NCBI GenBank assembly: GCA_963746185.1
Contig: CAVVAE010000004.1
Span: 806,001 to 870,000 of the forward strand
DNA from: CAVVAE01 sp963746185
GTDB taxonomy: Bacteria; Actinomycetota; Actinomycetes; Propionibacteriales; Nocardioidaceae
Reading direction: 5' to 3'
DNA length: 64,000 nt
Shown here: in pieces, positions 43,379 through 52,273 of the stretch
How the letters are laid out: every line of letters starts with the position of its first letter
Numbering within the stretch: the stretch's first letter is position 1
Made by a program: the position numbers and the translations under genes
The notes under the pieces: generated by a model
What the model saw: only the letters and a program-made list of their open reading frames with translations
Database searches by the model: none
Told to the model about the DNA's origin: nothing

Positions 43379-45148
43379 CTAGGTGGCCCGGCGGCGCCCA
43401 GGCGGACGCCGCTGAGACGGCTTCGTCACCGGCTCGCCGGCATCGATCAGCGACAACCGTCGGGTCGCCCCGAAGTCGGCCAACGCGTCAGCGAGCTCCT
43501 CGGCGGAAGGTTTCGGCGCGAGCACGTCGACACGCAAGCCGTGCTCCTCGCACGTCTTCGCCGTGGCCGGCCCAATCGCCGCGATCACCGTCGAGGCGTG
43601 CGGCTTGCCGGCGATACCGACCAGGTTTCGCACCGTCGAAGACGACGTGAAGACAACCGCGTCGAACTTGCCCGACTTGATCGCGTCACGAGTGGGCGCG
43701 GGCGGCGGCGCGGCGCGCACGGTCCGGTAGGCCGTGACGTCGTCGACTTCCCAACCGAGCTCGTGCAGGCCCGCGACCAGGTTCTCGGTCGCGATGTCTG
43801 CGCGGGGCAGGAAGACTCTGTTGATCGGGTCGAGCACGTCGTCGTACGGCGGCCAGTCCTCGAGCAACCCGTGAGCGGACTGCTCTCCGGAAGGCACCAG
43901 GTCAGCCCGAATCCCCCACGCAGCAATGGATTCTGCGGTCTTGTCGCCGACGGCGGCGACCTTCAACCCGCTGAACGCGCGGGCGTCGAGACCGTACTCG
44001 TCGAACTTCTCACGCACGGCCTTGACCGCGTTGACCGAGGTGAAGACGATCCACTCGTAGCGGCCCTCGACGAGACCGCGCACGGCCTTGTCCATCTGCA
44101 ACGGGTTGCGGGGCGGCTCGACCGAGATGGTTGGCACCTCTTCGGGCACGCCGCCGAACGAACGCAGCTTGGTCGACAGCGACCCGGCCTGCTCCTTCGT
44201 ACGCGGCACCAGGATCCGCCAGCCGAACAGCGGCTTCGTCTCGAACCACGAGAGCGCCTCGCGCATCGCCACGACTTCACCGACGACGGTGATAGCGGGT
44301 TCGCTGATGCGAGCCGCTCTCACATCGGCCGTGATATCGGCGAGCGTCGAAACGATGGTGCGCTGCTCGGTGGTGGTGCCGATCGACGTCACCGCCACCG
44401 GGGTTGACTCGTCGCGGCCAGCGGCGATCAGCGCCTTGGTCACGTGTGCCATCGACTTCACGGCGGCAAGGAGGACCAGAGTCTGGCAGTGGGTGTGCGC
44501 AGACCAGTCGATCTTGTTTTCGGCGACGTTCAGCACCGTGACCTCACGCGATGTGCGCGTGGTCAGCGGCACGCCGGCGTACGCCGGAACCGCAGTCACC
44601 GAGCTGATACCGGGCACGATCTCGAAGCTGACGGACGCCTTCGCGCACGCCGCGGCTTCCTCGGTGCCGGTGGCATACATCCACGGGTCGCCGGAAATCA
44701 GCCGGACGACGTTGCCGTTGCCCTTGGCGTGTTTGACGACGAGCTTGGCACGTGAGGCGTGGGTCAGCGGTTGACCGTCCTCGCCGTACCCACCGTCGAC
44801 GACAGTGATCTCATCGAGGCGGGAGCCGAGCAGGCTGCGCAGCAACACCTCGTGCTCGGGCGCCTCGGTGATGACGACGTCGGCGGTCAGGATGAGTTCG
44901 GACGCCCGAACGGTCAGCAGTCCTGGATCACCAGGACCGGTGCCGATAAAGGCGACCGACCCGACAGGACGAGGTGCGGCGATGGGTTGGTTGACGCGGG
45001 CCGCGGCGCGGCTCGACGTCTTGGCGGCGGCAGTCTTCGGCATGGTCTTGTTCACCGTCTTGCTCTTCGAGGGCTGTTTCCTTGCGGGTGCTGCGTTCTT
45101 CACTCGGGATACTCCCCGGGTCGTCGTACGTGTGCGTGCTCTGGTCAC
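43379..45148 (-). CDS. hemD: Uroporphyrinogen-III C-methyltransferase / uroporphyrinogen-III synthase fusion (CobA-HemD)
   Basis: A 589-residue bifunctional protein. A basic Ala/Lys/Arg-rich N-terminal tail (about 60 residues) precedes a SAM-dependent tetrapyrrole methylase domain (about 62 to 310) with FIGTGPGDPGLLTVRA, GDPWMYATGTEEA and PGISSVTAVPAYAGVPLT. A HemD uroporphyrinogen-III synthase domain follows (about 330 to 575) with IVFTSVNAVKAV and the VVFTSSSTVRNL segment. This fusion is common in Actinobacteria. It feeds both haem and sirohaem/cobalamin branches. Its ATG overlaps the hemC stop. Confidence 0.92.
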   Translation of the reverse strand: MTRARTRTTTRGVSRVKNAAPARKQPSKSKTVNKTMPKTAAAKTSSRAAARVNQPIAAPRPVGSVAFIGTGPGDPGLLTVRASELILTADVVITEAPEHEVLLRSLLGSRLDEITVVDGGYGEDGQPLTHASRAKLVVKHAKGNGNVVRLISGDPWMYATGTEEAAACAKASVSFEIVPGISSVTAVPAYAGVPLTTRTSREVTVLNVAENKIDWSAHTHCQTLVLLAAVKSMAHVTKALIAAGRDESTPVAVTSIGTTTEQRTIVSTLADITADVRAARISEPAITVVGEVVAMREALSWFETKPLFGWRILVPRTKEQAGSLSTKLRSFGGVPEEVPTISVEPPRNPLQMDKAVRGLVEGRYEWIVFTSVNAVKAVREKFDEYGLDARAFSGLKVAAVGDKTAESIAAWGIRADLVPSGEQSAHGLLEDWPPYDDVLDPINRVFLPRADIATENLVAGLHELGWEVDDVTAYRTVRAAPPPAPTRDAIKSGKFDAVVFTSSSTVRNLVGIAGKPHASTVIAAIGPATAKTCEEHGLRVDVLAPKPSAEELADALADFGATRRLSLIDAGEPVTKPSQRRPPGRRRAT

Positions 45149-46071
45149 GATGCTCGCTCCTGCATGAGGGATGCGGCGCCTTCGGCCAGCAGATCGTTGG
45201 CGAGGGCCTTACCGACGCCCTCTGGGTCATCGGCACGGCCGACAGCCGAAAGCCGAACCACGTGGCTGCCGTCGAGCGCAGCCACCACACCTCTGAGCCA
45301 CAGCTCGGGGCCGTCGTCGCCTTCGGCGATGTCGGCCAGTGCGCCGATCGGTGCACTACAACCGGCCTCGAGTACGCGGAGCAAGGTGCGCTCCGCCGTC
45401 ACGGCTGCTCGGGTATGAACGTCATCGATGGCTGCCACGTCATGAGCCAGTGCGTCGTTGCTGGCGGACACCTCGACGGCGAGAGCACCCTGACCGGGTG
45501 CTGGAAGCATCTGGATCGGGTCGATCGTCTCGGTGATCTCGTCTTCTCGACCGAGCCGGACAAGTCCCGCCCGGGCAACGACGATCGCGTCGAACTCGCC
45601 AGCGGTCACCTTGCCGACACGAGTGTCGACGTTTCCACGGATCGGTACGACGTCAAGGCCAAGACCGAGGGCGTGCAGCTGAGCGGTTCGACGCGGAGAT
45701 CCAGTGCCGACGCGTGATCCCGCCGGAAGCTCTCCGAGTGTCAACCCGCCACGAGCGACCAGCGCATCACGCGCGTCGCCACGCAGCGGAACCGCAGCCA
45801 ACACGACACGGTCGTCGTGCACCGTCGGGAGGTCCTTGAGCGAGTGCACGACCAGGTCGACTTCACCGGCAACGAGGGCTTCGCGCACGGCCCCGACGAA
45901 CACACCTTGGCCACCGATCTCGGTGAGGGGGCGACTGGACGTGTCTCCGTCACTCAGCACATTGACGAGCTCGATGTCGACGCCGAGCAGAGTCGTCAGC
46001 ATGTCTCCGACGATGATGCTCTGCTCACGCGCCAACGCGCTAGCTCGGGTGCCGATGCGGATCGTGCTCAC
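45145..46071 (-). CDS. hemC: Porphobilinogen deaminase (hydroxymethylbilane synthase)
   Basis: A 308-residue enzyme that polymerises porphobilinogen. The dipyrromethane-cofactor cysteine is in LEAGCSAPIGA, and family motifs IRIGTRASALA, HSLKDLPT, RRTAQL and PAPGQGALAVE are present. The start at 46071 overlaps the hemA stop by 4 nt. The order rex-hemA-hemC-hemD-hemB matches the Streptomyces and mycobacterial haem operon. Confidence 0.94.
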   Translation of the reverse strand: MSTIRIGTRASALAREQSIIVGDMLTTLLGVDIELVNVLSDGDTSSRPLTEIGGQGVFVGAVREALVAGEVDLVVHSLKDLPTVHDDRVVLAAVPLRGDARDALVARGGLTLGELPAGSRVGTGSPRRTAQLHALGLGLDVVPIRGNVDTRVGKVTAGEFDAIVVARAGLVRLGREDEITETIDPIQMLPAPGQGALAVEVSASNDALAHDVAAIDDVHTRAAVTAERTLLRVLEAGCSAPIGALADIAEGDDGPELWLRGVVAALDGSHVVRLSAVGRADDPEGVGKALANDLLAEGAASLMQERAS

Positions 46072-47369
46072 TCCTTCTCACCCGCCCGGGTGACGGCTTC
46101 GACAGCCGCCGGGTTGAGCGCGAAGAGCTCGGCGAGCGCCTCGGCGTAGGAGGCGTCGGGCGTGCGGCCGGCGAGCTCCTTGATGCGGACCGTCGGCTCG
46201 TGCAGCAGCTTGTCGGCCACGCGACGTACGGCGTGGACGATCTCTTCGCGCTGTGCGGGCGTGAGGTCGTCGAGACGACCCCAGAGCCGGTCGAGCTCGG
46301 TCGCGACCACACCGGTGGCCATCGACCGGAGTGCAACGACGGTGGGTGCAACCCGGGCGGCGTCACGCGCCGACGCAAACGCGGTGACCTCTTCGGCGAC
46401 GATCGCCTTGACGGCGGCGACATCCTCGAGGGCGGACCCGTTGTGGACGCTGTCGGCCACCGACTGGAGTCCGATCAGCGTGACACCGGGCAGGTCAGCG
46501 ACGCTGGGCGTCACGTCATGAGGCAACGCAAGGTCGATGATCGCGAGCGGGGTGTCACTGGTGCGCTCGGTGAGCGCCGTCGAGACCATCTCGGCCGAGA
46601 CGACGACACCAGTCGCGCCAGTGCACGAGACCAGCAGGTCAGCCCGACTCAGCTCATCGACGAGCTGAGCCATCTCGCTGGCTCGACCTTCGACCCCGAG
46701 CGCGAGGCGCTGCGCGTTGGAGAACGTGCGGGAGCAGATCACGATGTCTGCGGCGCCGGCTCGTCGTACAGATGCGGCCGTCAGCGCGGCGATCGATCCA
46801 GCGCCGACAATGCACACGCGGGCGCCCTCGAGCGGCCCGATGGACTCCGCGGCGTCCTCGAGCGCGACCGACACCACCGACTGACCGGCTCGGTCGATGC
46901 CGGTCTCGGAGTGGGCACGTTTGCCAACGCGGAGACCTTGCTGGAACAACGAGTTGAGCGCGCTGCCGACCGCCTCGTCGCTCTGTCCGCGACGCAACGC
47001 ATCGCGCACCTGTCCGAGGATCTGGCCTTCTCCGACGACCATCGACTCGAGGCCAGTCGCCACCGAGAAGAGGTGCGCCACCGCGGCTTCGTCATAGTGG
47101 ACGTACAGAGAGGCGATCACTTCTTCGGCAGGTGCGTCGGCACGCTCGACGAGGAGCGTGGTGAGATCCTCGACGCTGCCGTGGAACCGATCGACCTCGG
47201 CGTAGATCTCGATCCGGTTGCAGGTCGCGAGCACGATCGCTTCAGTCACATGATCGCTGTGCAGGACCGCGGTGCGGAGCTTGGCCGCGCCCTCGACGTC
47301 GAGGGCGAGCTGCTCGAGCAGGTCGACGGAAGCGCTCCGGTGAGATGCACCGACGATCAGGATGCTCAT
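46068..47369 (-). CDS. hemA: Glutamyl-tRNA reductase
   Basis: A 433-residue NADPH enzyme for the first step of C5-pathway haem synthesis. The catalytic Cys lies in ATCNRIEIYAEV, GEGQILGQVRDA marks the active site, and the NADPH-binding motif is CIVGAGSIAALTAASVRRAGA. A C-terminal dimerisation helix includes AQREEIVHAVRRVADKLLHEP. The ATG at 47369 overlaps the rex stop (ATGA). Any longer reading lies inside rex. Confidence 0.94.
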   Translation of the reverse strand: MSILIVGASHRSASVDLLEQLALDVEGAAKLRTAVLHSDHVTEAIVLATCNRIEIYAEVDRFHGSVEDLTTLLVERADAPAEEVIASLYVHYDEAAVAHLFSVATGLESMVVGEGQILGQVRDALRRGQSDEAVGSALNSLFQQGLRVGKRAHSETGIDRAGQSVVSVALEDAAESIGPLEGARVCIVGAGSIAALTAASVRRAGAADIVICSRTFSNAQRLALGVEGRASEMAQLVDELSRADLLVSCTGATGVVVSAEMVSTALTERTSDTPLAIIDLALPHDVTPSVADLPGVTLIGLQSVADSVHNGSALEDVAAVKAIVAEEVTAFASARDAARVAPTVVALRSMATGVVATELDRLWGRLDDLTPAQREEIVHAVRRVADKLLHEPTVRIKELAGRTPDASYAEALAELFALNPAAVEAVTRAGEKE

Positions 47370-48076
47370 AACGCACCCGCCTGCAGCTCGGTGATGCCCT
47401 GCGCCTTGCGCTGCTCGTGGTAGGCGAGGATCTGCAGCTCGATCGACAGGTCGACCTTGCGTACGTCGACATGGTCTGGCACCGCAAGGACGGCCGGCGC
47501 GAAGTTGAGGATGCTGCTGACGCCTGACGCGACGAGCTGGTCGCACACGTCCTGGGCGGCGATGGCGGGAACGGCGATGACTCCGATCGACACGTTGTTC
47601 TTGCGCACGATCGCATCGAGGTCGTCGAGGGACGAGATCTTGAGACTGCCCACCTGCTCGCCGACGCGTGCCGGGTCGTTGTCGAACAGAGCTGCGACGC
47701 AGAAACCGCGAGACACGAAGCCGGAGTAGTTGGCGAGAGCGTGACCAAGGTTTCCAATACCGACGATCACCACTGACCAGTCCTGGGTCAGGCCGATCTC
47801 GCGGGCGATCTGGTACAGCAGGTAGTTGACGTCGTACCCGACGCCTCTGGTGCCGTAGGTGCCGAGGTACGACAGGTCTTTACGGAGCTTGGCCGAGTTG
47901 ACCCCAGCCGCACGGGCGAGATCCTCGCTGCTCGCCGTGGCGACATTGCGCTCCGACAGCGCAGTCAGGGCGCGCAGGTAAACCGGAAGGCGCGCCACCG
48001 TCGCCTCGGGGATGCCACGCTCAGCGCGATCCTCACGGGCGCTGCCGCTCTTGCGGCCTCGTGCAGCGGTCACCAT
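47366..48076 (-). CDS. rex: Redox-sensing transcriptional repressor Rex
   Basis: A 236-residue repressor. The N-terminal winged helix contains ATVARLPVYLRALTAL and VNSAKLRKDLSYLGTYGTRGVGY. The Rossmann domain has VVIVGIGNLGHALANY for NADH binding, and a C-terminal swap helix (VDLSIELQILAYH) completes the fold. It represses respiratory genes until NADH rises. Candidate Rex sites lie 55 to 72 nt upstream of its own start and upstream of menJ-nuo. It heads the haem operon. Confidence 0.94.
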   Translation of the reverse strand: MVTAARGRKSGSAREDRAERGIPEATVARLPVYLRALTALSERNVATASSEDLARAAGVNSAKLRKDLSYLGTYGTRGVGYDVNYLLYQIAREIGLTQDWSVVIVGIGNLGHALANYSGFVSRGFCVAALFDNDPARVGEQVGSLKISSLDDLDAIVRKNNVSIGVIAVPAIAAQDVCDQLVASGVSSILNFAPAVLAVPDHVDVRKVDLSIELQILAYHEQRKAQGITELQAGAL

Positions 48077-48130
48077 GCTCCTTTGGGCTCCTGATCACCT
48101 TTGACGCAACGGTGCTGCCACTCTAAGAGT

Positions 48131-48148
48131 TTGTGAACGTGAGAACAA
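48131..48148. promoter_or_regulatory. Candidate Rex operator upstream of rex-hem
   Basis: TTGTGAA-CGTG-AGAACAA has a perfect left half of the Rex consensus TTGTGAA-N4-TTCACAA and 4 of 7 matches on the right, with the correct spacing. It lies 55 to 72 nt before the rex start, a usual site for autoregulation. In S. coelicolor the rex-hem operon is known to be Rex-controlled. Confidence 0.55.
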
Positions 48149-48253
48149 AATCGTCTCGGGGCTGCTCTTCAGCCCGGTGATTCAGGTCACGCCAACGAGG
48201 CACTCCGACGATGGCCACAGCGGGTGAAGTTGACACTCTGGCACGCAGGTAAG

Positions 48254-48272
48254 TTAGGTTTGCCTAACCTAT
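48254..48272. promoter_or_regulatory. Iron box (DtxR/IdeR/DmdR-type operator) upstream of efeO
   Basis: The 19-bp site TTAGGTT-TGC-CTAACCTAT matches the iron-box consensus TTAGGTTAGGCTAACCTAA at 16 of 19 positions, with nearly perfect dyad arms. It overlaps a TATACT -10-like hexamer at 48270 to 48275 and lies 28 nt before the efeO ATG. This is strong evidence for iron-dependent repression of efeO-efeB. Confidence 0.88.
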
Positions 48273-48300
48273 ACTCCGCCCTCGTCGAACGGTCTCACTC

Positions 48301-49177
48301 ATGCGCATGTCCCGCTGCCTCCTTGCCGCAGCCGTAGCCACCGTCTTCACGGTCAGCCTCAGCGCGTGCGGCTCCGATGGTTCAGATGACGACAGCACCG
48401 AGGACAACGGGTCTCCCGCCCCGCAGTACGACGCGGATCTCTTGCAGTCGCGCGTGAAGGACTACCAGGATTACGTCGTCAAGGAAGCCACGACAATGAC
48501 GGTCGCCACCAAGACGTTCACGGACGCAATACGCGCGGGCGACGCCGAGAAGGCCAGGTCGACGTTTGCCGACAGTCGCTACCACTGGGAGACCATCGAG
48601 CCCATCGCCGGACTCGTTTCTGATGTCGACGGCGCTGTCGACTCGAGAGTCGACGACTTCGCGAGCGTGACCGACCCGGCTTTCACGGGTTGGCACCGAC
48701 TCGAGTACATCCTGTGGGAGCAGCAGCGGCTCGACTCTGAAGCGAGCATATTCGCGACCACCCTGGACGAAGACCTAGCGAAGCTGCCAGACCTCGTCGC
48801 CGGTCTGACGATGGCTCCCAAGGATGTCGCTCAGGGCGCGGCCGAGCCTCATCGAAGAGGTGAGCGAGGGAAAGCTCACCGGCGAGGAAGACCGCTACTC
48901 CCACACTGACCTCTACGACCTGGCAGCCAACGTGAACGGCAGTCTGCGCGCCTTTCAGGCGTATGAGCGTGTGCTCGCCTCAGTCGACAAGGATCTTGAG
49001 GTCAAGATCGAGCAGGGTTTCCTCGACGCGAAGTCGCTGCTGAGCGACTACCAGCGTCCGGACGGGACCTACGAGTCATTCCTGGAGCTCACGAAGGCAG
49101 ACAAGCAGCAACTGCAGGCGAACCTGGCGACGTTGAGCGAAGACCTGTCGCAGGTCGCGGGAGTACTCGCGCTGTGA
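48301..49177 (+). pseudogene. efeO: EfeO/EfeM-type iron-uptake lipoprotein (M75 domain), one frameshift
   Basis: Two frames joined near 48838 to 48844, where one base is extra, give a lipoprotein of about 291 residues. The lipobox is LSAC (C23). The M75 domain follows with the HRLEY metal-site motif (GWHRLEYILWE) and, after the break, SHTDLYDLAANVNGS and QRPDGTYESF. There is no cupredoxin domain, so it is the shorter EfeM-like form. It is the substrate-binding part of EfeUOB-type ferrous/haem iron uptake. An iron box precedes it. It overlaps efeB as GTGA. The break is probably a sequence error. Confidence 0.82.
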
Positions 49178-50410
49178 GCCCACTCCGGGTCAGCCGTCGC
49201 GCTGTGCTCGGCGGTGCCGCTGCCGGGACGGCCGGCGTCGGCCTCGGCGTGGTCGGGGGCGCGCTTGCTGCCGGCCACTCGACGCGCGGCCTCGGCCCGG
49301 TGCGTGGCTGGTTTGGCGACACCCAGCCCGGAGTCGCCGAACGAACGAGAGCCAACTCTCTCCTTGCTGCCTTCACGTGTGTCACCGTCGATCGAAACGC
49401 ACTCGAACAGACGTTCCGCGACCTCGGCGCGGAAGCGCAGCGACTCTGTGACGGCGTCAGCGAGGGCTCTGCGACCCCGGAGTCACCACCTCCGAGCACC
49501 GGGATCCTCGGTGACGACTCGACCCGGGGTACGTCGGTCACGGTGAGCGTGGGGGCTTCCTTGTTCGATGAGCGCTACGACCTGGCCGACCAGAAGCCTC
49601 GCGAGCTCGTGAAGATGCCCTACCTCGCGAACGACCGGCTCGACCCTGCCTGGACTCATGGCGACGTCCTCGTGCAGATTGCGGCCGACCGACCAGACGC
49701 GATCGCGCATGCCCTACGTCAGGTGATGCGCGCAACGCGAGCGGGCCTTGTCCTGCACTGGGTGATGGACGGGTTCAGCCGCGCTGAGCCCGACGAGCGT
49801 CCCGGCCACACGGAGAACCGCAACCTGCTCGGTTTCAAGGACGGCACTGCCAACCTCGACATGACCAGCGGCGACGCCACCGACTTCGTGTGGGTGGGCG
49901 TCTGACCACAACAACGGAGTCGAACCGACGTGGACCACCGGCGGCAGCTACCAAGCAATCCGGCTGATCCGCACGCTGGTCGAGCGATGGGACCGGGCTG
50001 CGCTCATTGAGCAGGAGGAGATCCTCGGGCGCTCCAAGGCGAGCGGGGCGCCGCTGGGCTTGTCCGATGAGGCGGACGACCCGGAGTACGGCGACGATCC
50101 CCAGGGCAACCGCATCCCGCTGGACGCCCACATCAGGCTCGCGCGGCCGCGCACCAAGTCGACGGAGCACCAACGGATCCTGCGCAAGGGGTTCAACTAC
50201 GCGCACGGCTTCGATGGTGCCGGCATGGTCGACCAGGGGCTGGCGTTCGTCAGCTATCAGAAGACGCTCGACGCGTTCCTGGCTGTGCAGGAGCGATTGA
50301 AGGGCGAGCGGCTGGAGGAGTACACGTTGCCGTTCGGTGGTGGATTCTTCTTCGTACTCCCCGGCGTACGCGATGAGGGTGACTGGCTCGGCCGCCCCTT
50401 GCTCGCCTAG
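49174..50410 (+). pseudogene. efeB: EfeB-type Dyp peroxidase with Tat signal, one frameshift
   Basis: The N-terminal frame begins with a twin-arginine signal (SRRAVLGG) and carries the DyP haem-peroxidase motif GFKDGTANLD. It then hits a TGA after WVGV near 49902. Dropping one base there restores the expected NNGVEPTWTTGGSYQ and the C-terminal frame with the haem-ligand segment AHIRLARPRT and GFNYAHGFDG. The complete protein is about 411 residues. EfeB oxidises or deferrochelates haem/iron for uptake. The GTG start overlaps the efeO stop. The final CTAG is shared with the convergent glutaredoxin-like gene. Confidence 0.83.
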
Positions 50411-50652
50411 GCCTTGGCGGTCAGGGCCGAACGCAGCCGTTGCGGATCTACCCGCCAGAAGTCGTGCTGAGCCCCGTCAACGAACGTGACCGGGATCTGC
50501 TCGCCGTACTCCTCCATCAAAGCGGCGTTTGAAGAGATGTCGACTTCGTCGAAGTTTTCGCCCAGCTCGGCACACACCGCCTCGATGATCGCGCGTGCGT
50601 CGTCGCAGAGGTGGCATCCGGGTTTCGAGAGCAACCGCACGCGTTCGGTCAC
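50407..50652 (-). CDS. Glutaredoxin-like protein
   Basis: An 81-residue thioredoxin-fold protein with an N-terminal redox pair C13-x2-C16 (CHLC) and the conserved IPVTFVDG cis-proline region. It belongs to the glutaredoxin-like family of actinobacteria, like Rv0508 near hemA. The start overlaps the acyl-CoA synthetase stop (ATGA). Confidence 0.85.
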   Translation of the reverse strand: MTERVRLLSKPGCHLCDDARAIIEAVCAELGENFDEVDISSNAALMEEYGEQIPVTFVDGAQHDFWRVDPQRLRSALTAKA

Positions 50653-52208
50653 GACAAGCCGATCGCTCGCCGGGCCTGCGCCGCGCGCAGCCGGCCTTTC
50701 GCTACCTTGCCGGTGACCGAGTGCGGCAGTTCGGCGACCACCTCGACGACCGAGGGCACCTTGAAGCGCGCCACGCGCTGCTCGCAGTGCGCCTTCACGG
50801 TGTCGGCCAGCGCCGAGCTGTCGGCACCTTCGGCTGGGACGACGTACGCGACGACCGCCTCACCGGTGCGATCGTCCGGTTCGCCGATCACCGCGCATTC
50901 AGACACTTGATCGACTTCGGAGATGACATCTTCGATCTCTGACGGGTAGACGTTGAACCCGGACACGATGACCAGCTCCTTGAGCCGGTCGACCAGGAAC
51001 AGATCGCCGTCCGCGTCGAGGAACCCGATGTCTCCGGTCGCCAGCCAGCCGTCGTCCGTCGGAGCTCCGTCGCCGTCGGGCCAGTAACCGCTGAACAGGT
51101 TGCGGCCGCGCACCCAGATCTCGCCGGGGTCATCGACGTGAACGTCGTGGCCGGCGTCGTCGACCACTCGCAGTTCGACACCTGGCAGAGCGTGACCGGT
51201 CGACCCCGGTTTGTGGGTGCTGGTGCCGATCGTCGACGTCACGATCGGTGCCGCCTCGGTCAGCCCGTAGCCCTGCTCGATGGCAACACCGGTGCGACTT
51301 TCGAAGTTTCGCACCACATCTTCGGCCAGCGGCGCGGCACCAGAGAGCAGCAGCCGTACGGACGAGAGTTTCGCGATGACCGCGTCGACGTCGTCGTCCT
51401 GCATCCAGGCGGCGATCACCGGTGGTGCCACGGGCACACATGTCACGTGTTCGGCTTCGATGAGCCGCAACGTCTCGCCGGGGCTGAAGCGCCGCCCGAC
51501 CACCAGCGTCGCCCCCTGGAGCAACACCTGTCCGAGCACAGCATTAAGGCCATAGACATGGAACAGCGGCAAGACCCCGAGCACGATGTCGTCGCTCTTG
51601 ATCGGTTCCGGCTTCGTTTGGGATGCCTGGTCGATGTTCGAGATCAAGGCCCGGTGGCTGAGCATCGCCGCCCGGGGTCGACCGCTCGTACCGGACGTGT
51701 AGAGAAGGACCGCGAGTGACTCGGTGTCTCGCGGCGTCGAGACCTGCGGACCGGGAACACCCAAGGCGTCGTACGCCGTCTCGTCCTGCTGTGCCGATGC
51801 ACCCGCTACGACGATGTGCACCGGGTGGGCGGTGTTACTTACAGCCGCGCGCACGGCATCGACCGTCTGCTCGTCAGCAACGCACACCCGAGAGCCGCTG
51901 TCGAGCAGCATCCGCTCGATCTCGTCAGCTGTCGACCCCGCGTTGAAGGGGACGGCCACCATGCCGGCACGAAGCACGGCGAGATAGGTCGCTACGAACT
52001 CCGTGCTGTTGACCATGGCGATCGCGACCCGGTGGCCGCCCACCAGTCCTCGCTGCGCGAGTCCGTGGGACAGCGCCGAGACCTGCTCGTCCAACTCCCC
52101 CCACGTCGTACGCGCCTCGCCGTCGATGAGCGCGACCTTTTCTGGGCCGCGATCGGCGCAACGCTGTAACAGGTCAGCGACGTTGGTGGCCGAGATACGC
52201 ACCTTCAC
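50649..52208 (-). CDS. Acyl-CoA synthetase (AMP-dependent synthetase/ligase)
   Basis: A 519-residue adenylate-forming enzyme with the P-loop LLYTSGTSGRPRAAMLSHRA, the YGLTEAAP adenylate motif, the ATGDIGFLDADGDLFLVDRLKELVIVSGFNVYPSEIE hinge block, and the C-terminal Lys in SVTGKVAKGRLR. It most resembles FadD-type fatty acyl-CoA ligases; the chain length and true acid are unknown. It is divergent from the HAD phosphatase gene by 64 nt. Confidence 0.85.
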   Translation of the reverse strand: MKVRISATNVADLLQRCADRGPEKVALIDGEARTTWGELDEQVSALSHGLAQRGLVGGHRVAIAMVNSTEFVATYLAVLRAGMVAVPFNAGSTADEIERMLLDSGSRVCVADEQTVDAVRAAVSNTAHPVHIVVAGASAQQDETAYDALGVPGPQVSTPRDTESLAVLLYTSGTSGRPRAAMLSHRALISNIDQASQTKPEPIKSDDIVLGVLPLFHVYGLNAVLGQVLLQGATLVVGRRFSPGETLRLIEAEHVTCVPVAPPVIAAWMQDDDVDAVIAKLSSVRLLLSGAAPLAEDVVRNFESRTGVAIEQGYGLTEAAPIVTSTIGTSTHKPGSTGHALPGVELRVVDDAGHDVHVDDPGEIWVRGRNLFSGYWPDGDGAPTDDGWLATGDIGFLDADGDLFLVDRLKELVIVSGFNVYPSEIEDVISEVDQVSECAVIGEPDDRTGEAVVAYVVPAEGADSSALADTVKAHCEQRVARFKVPSVVEVVAELPHSVTGKVAKGRLRAAQARRAIGLS

Positions 52209-52260
52209 GGGGCCGAGTCTTGCACACGAGGAGGGGTCGAGATCGCGGCCCGGAACGGCC

Positions 52261-52273
52261 TACGCTGGCGGAG
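52261..52273 (+). promoter_or_regulatory. Candidate leaderless promoter of the HAD phosphatase gene
   Basis: A TACGCT -10-like hexamer lies 6 nt before the GTG start at 52273, so transcription could begin at or next to the start codon. No -35 element is clear. The nearby GGCGGA may also act as a ribosome binding site. Confidence 0.3.
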
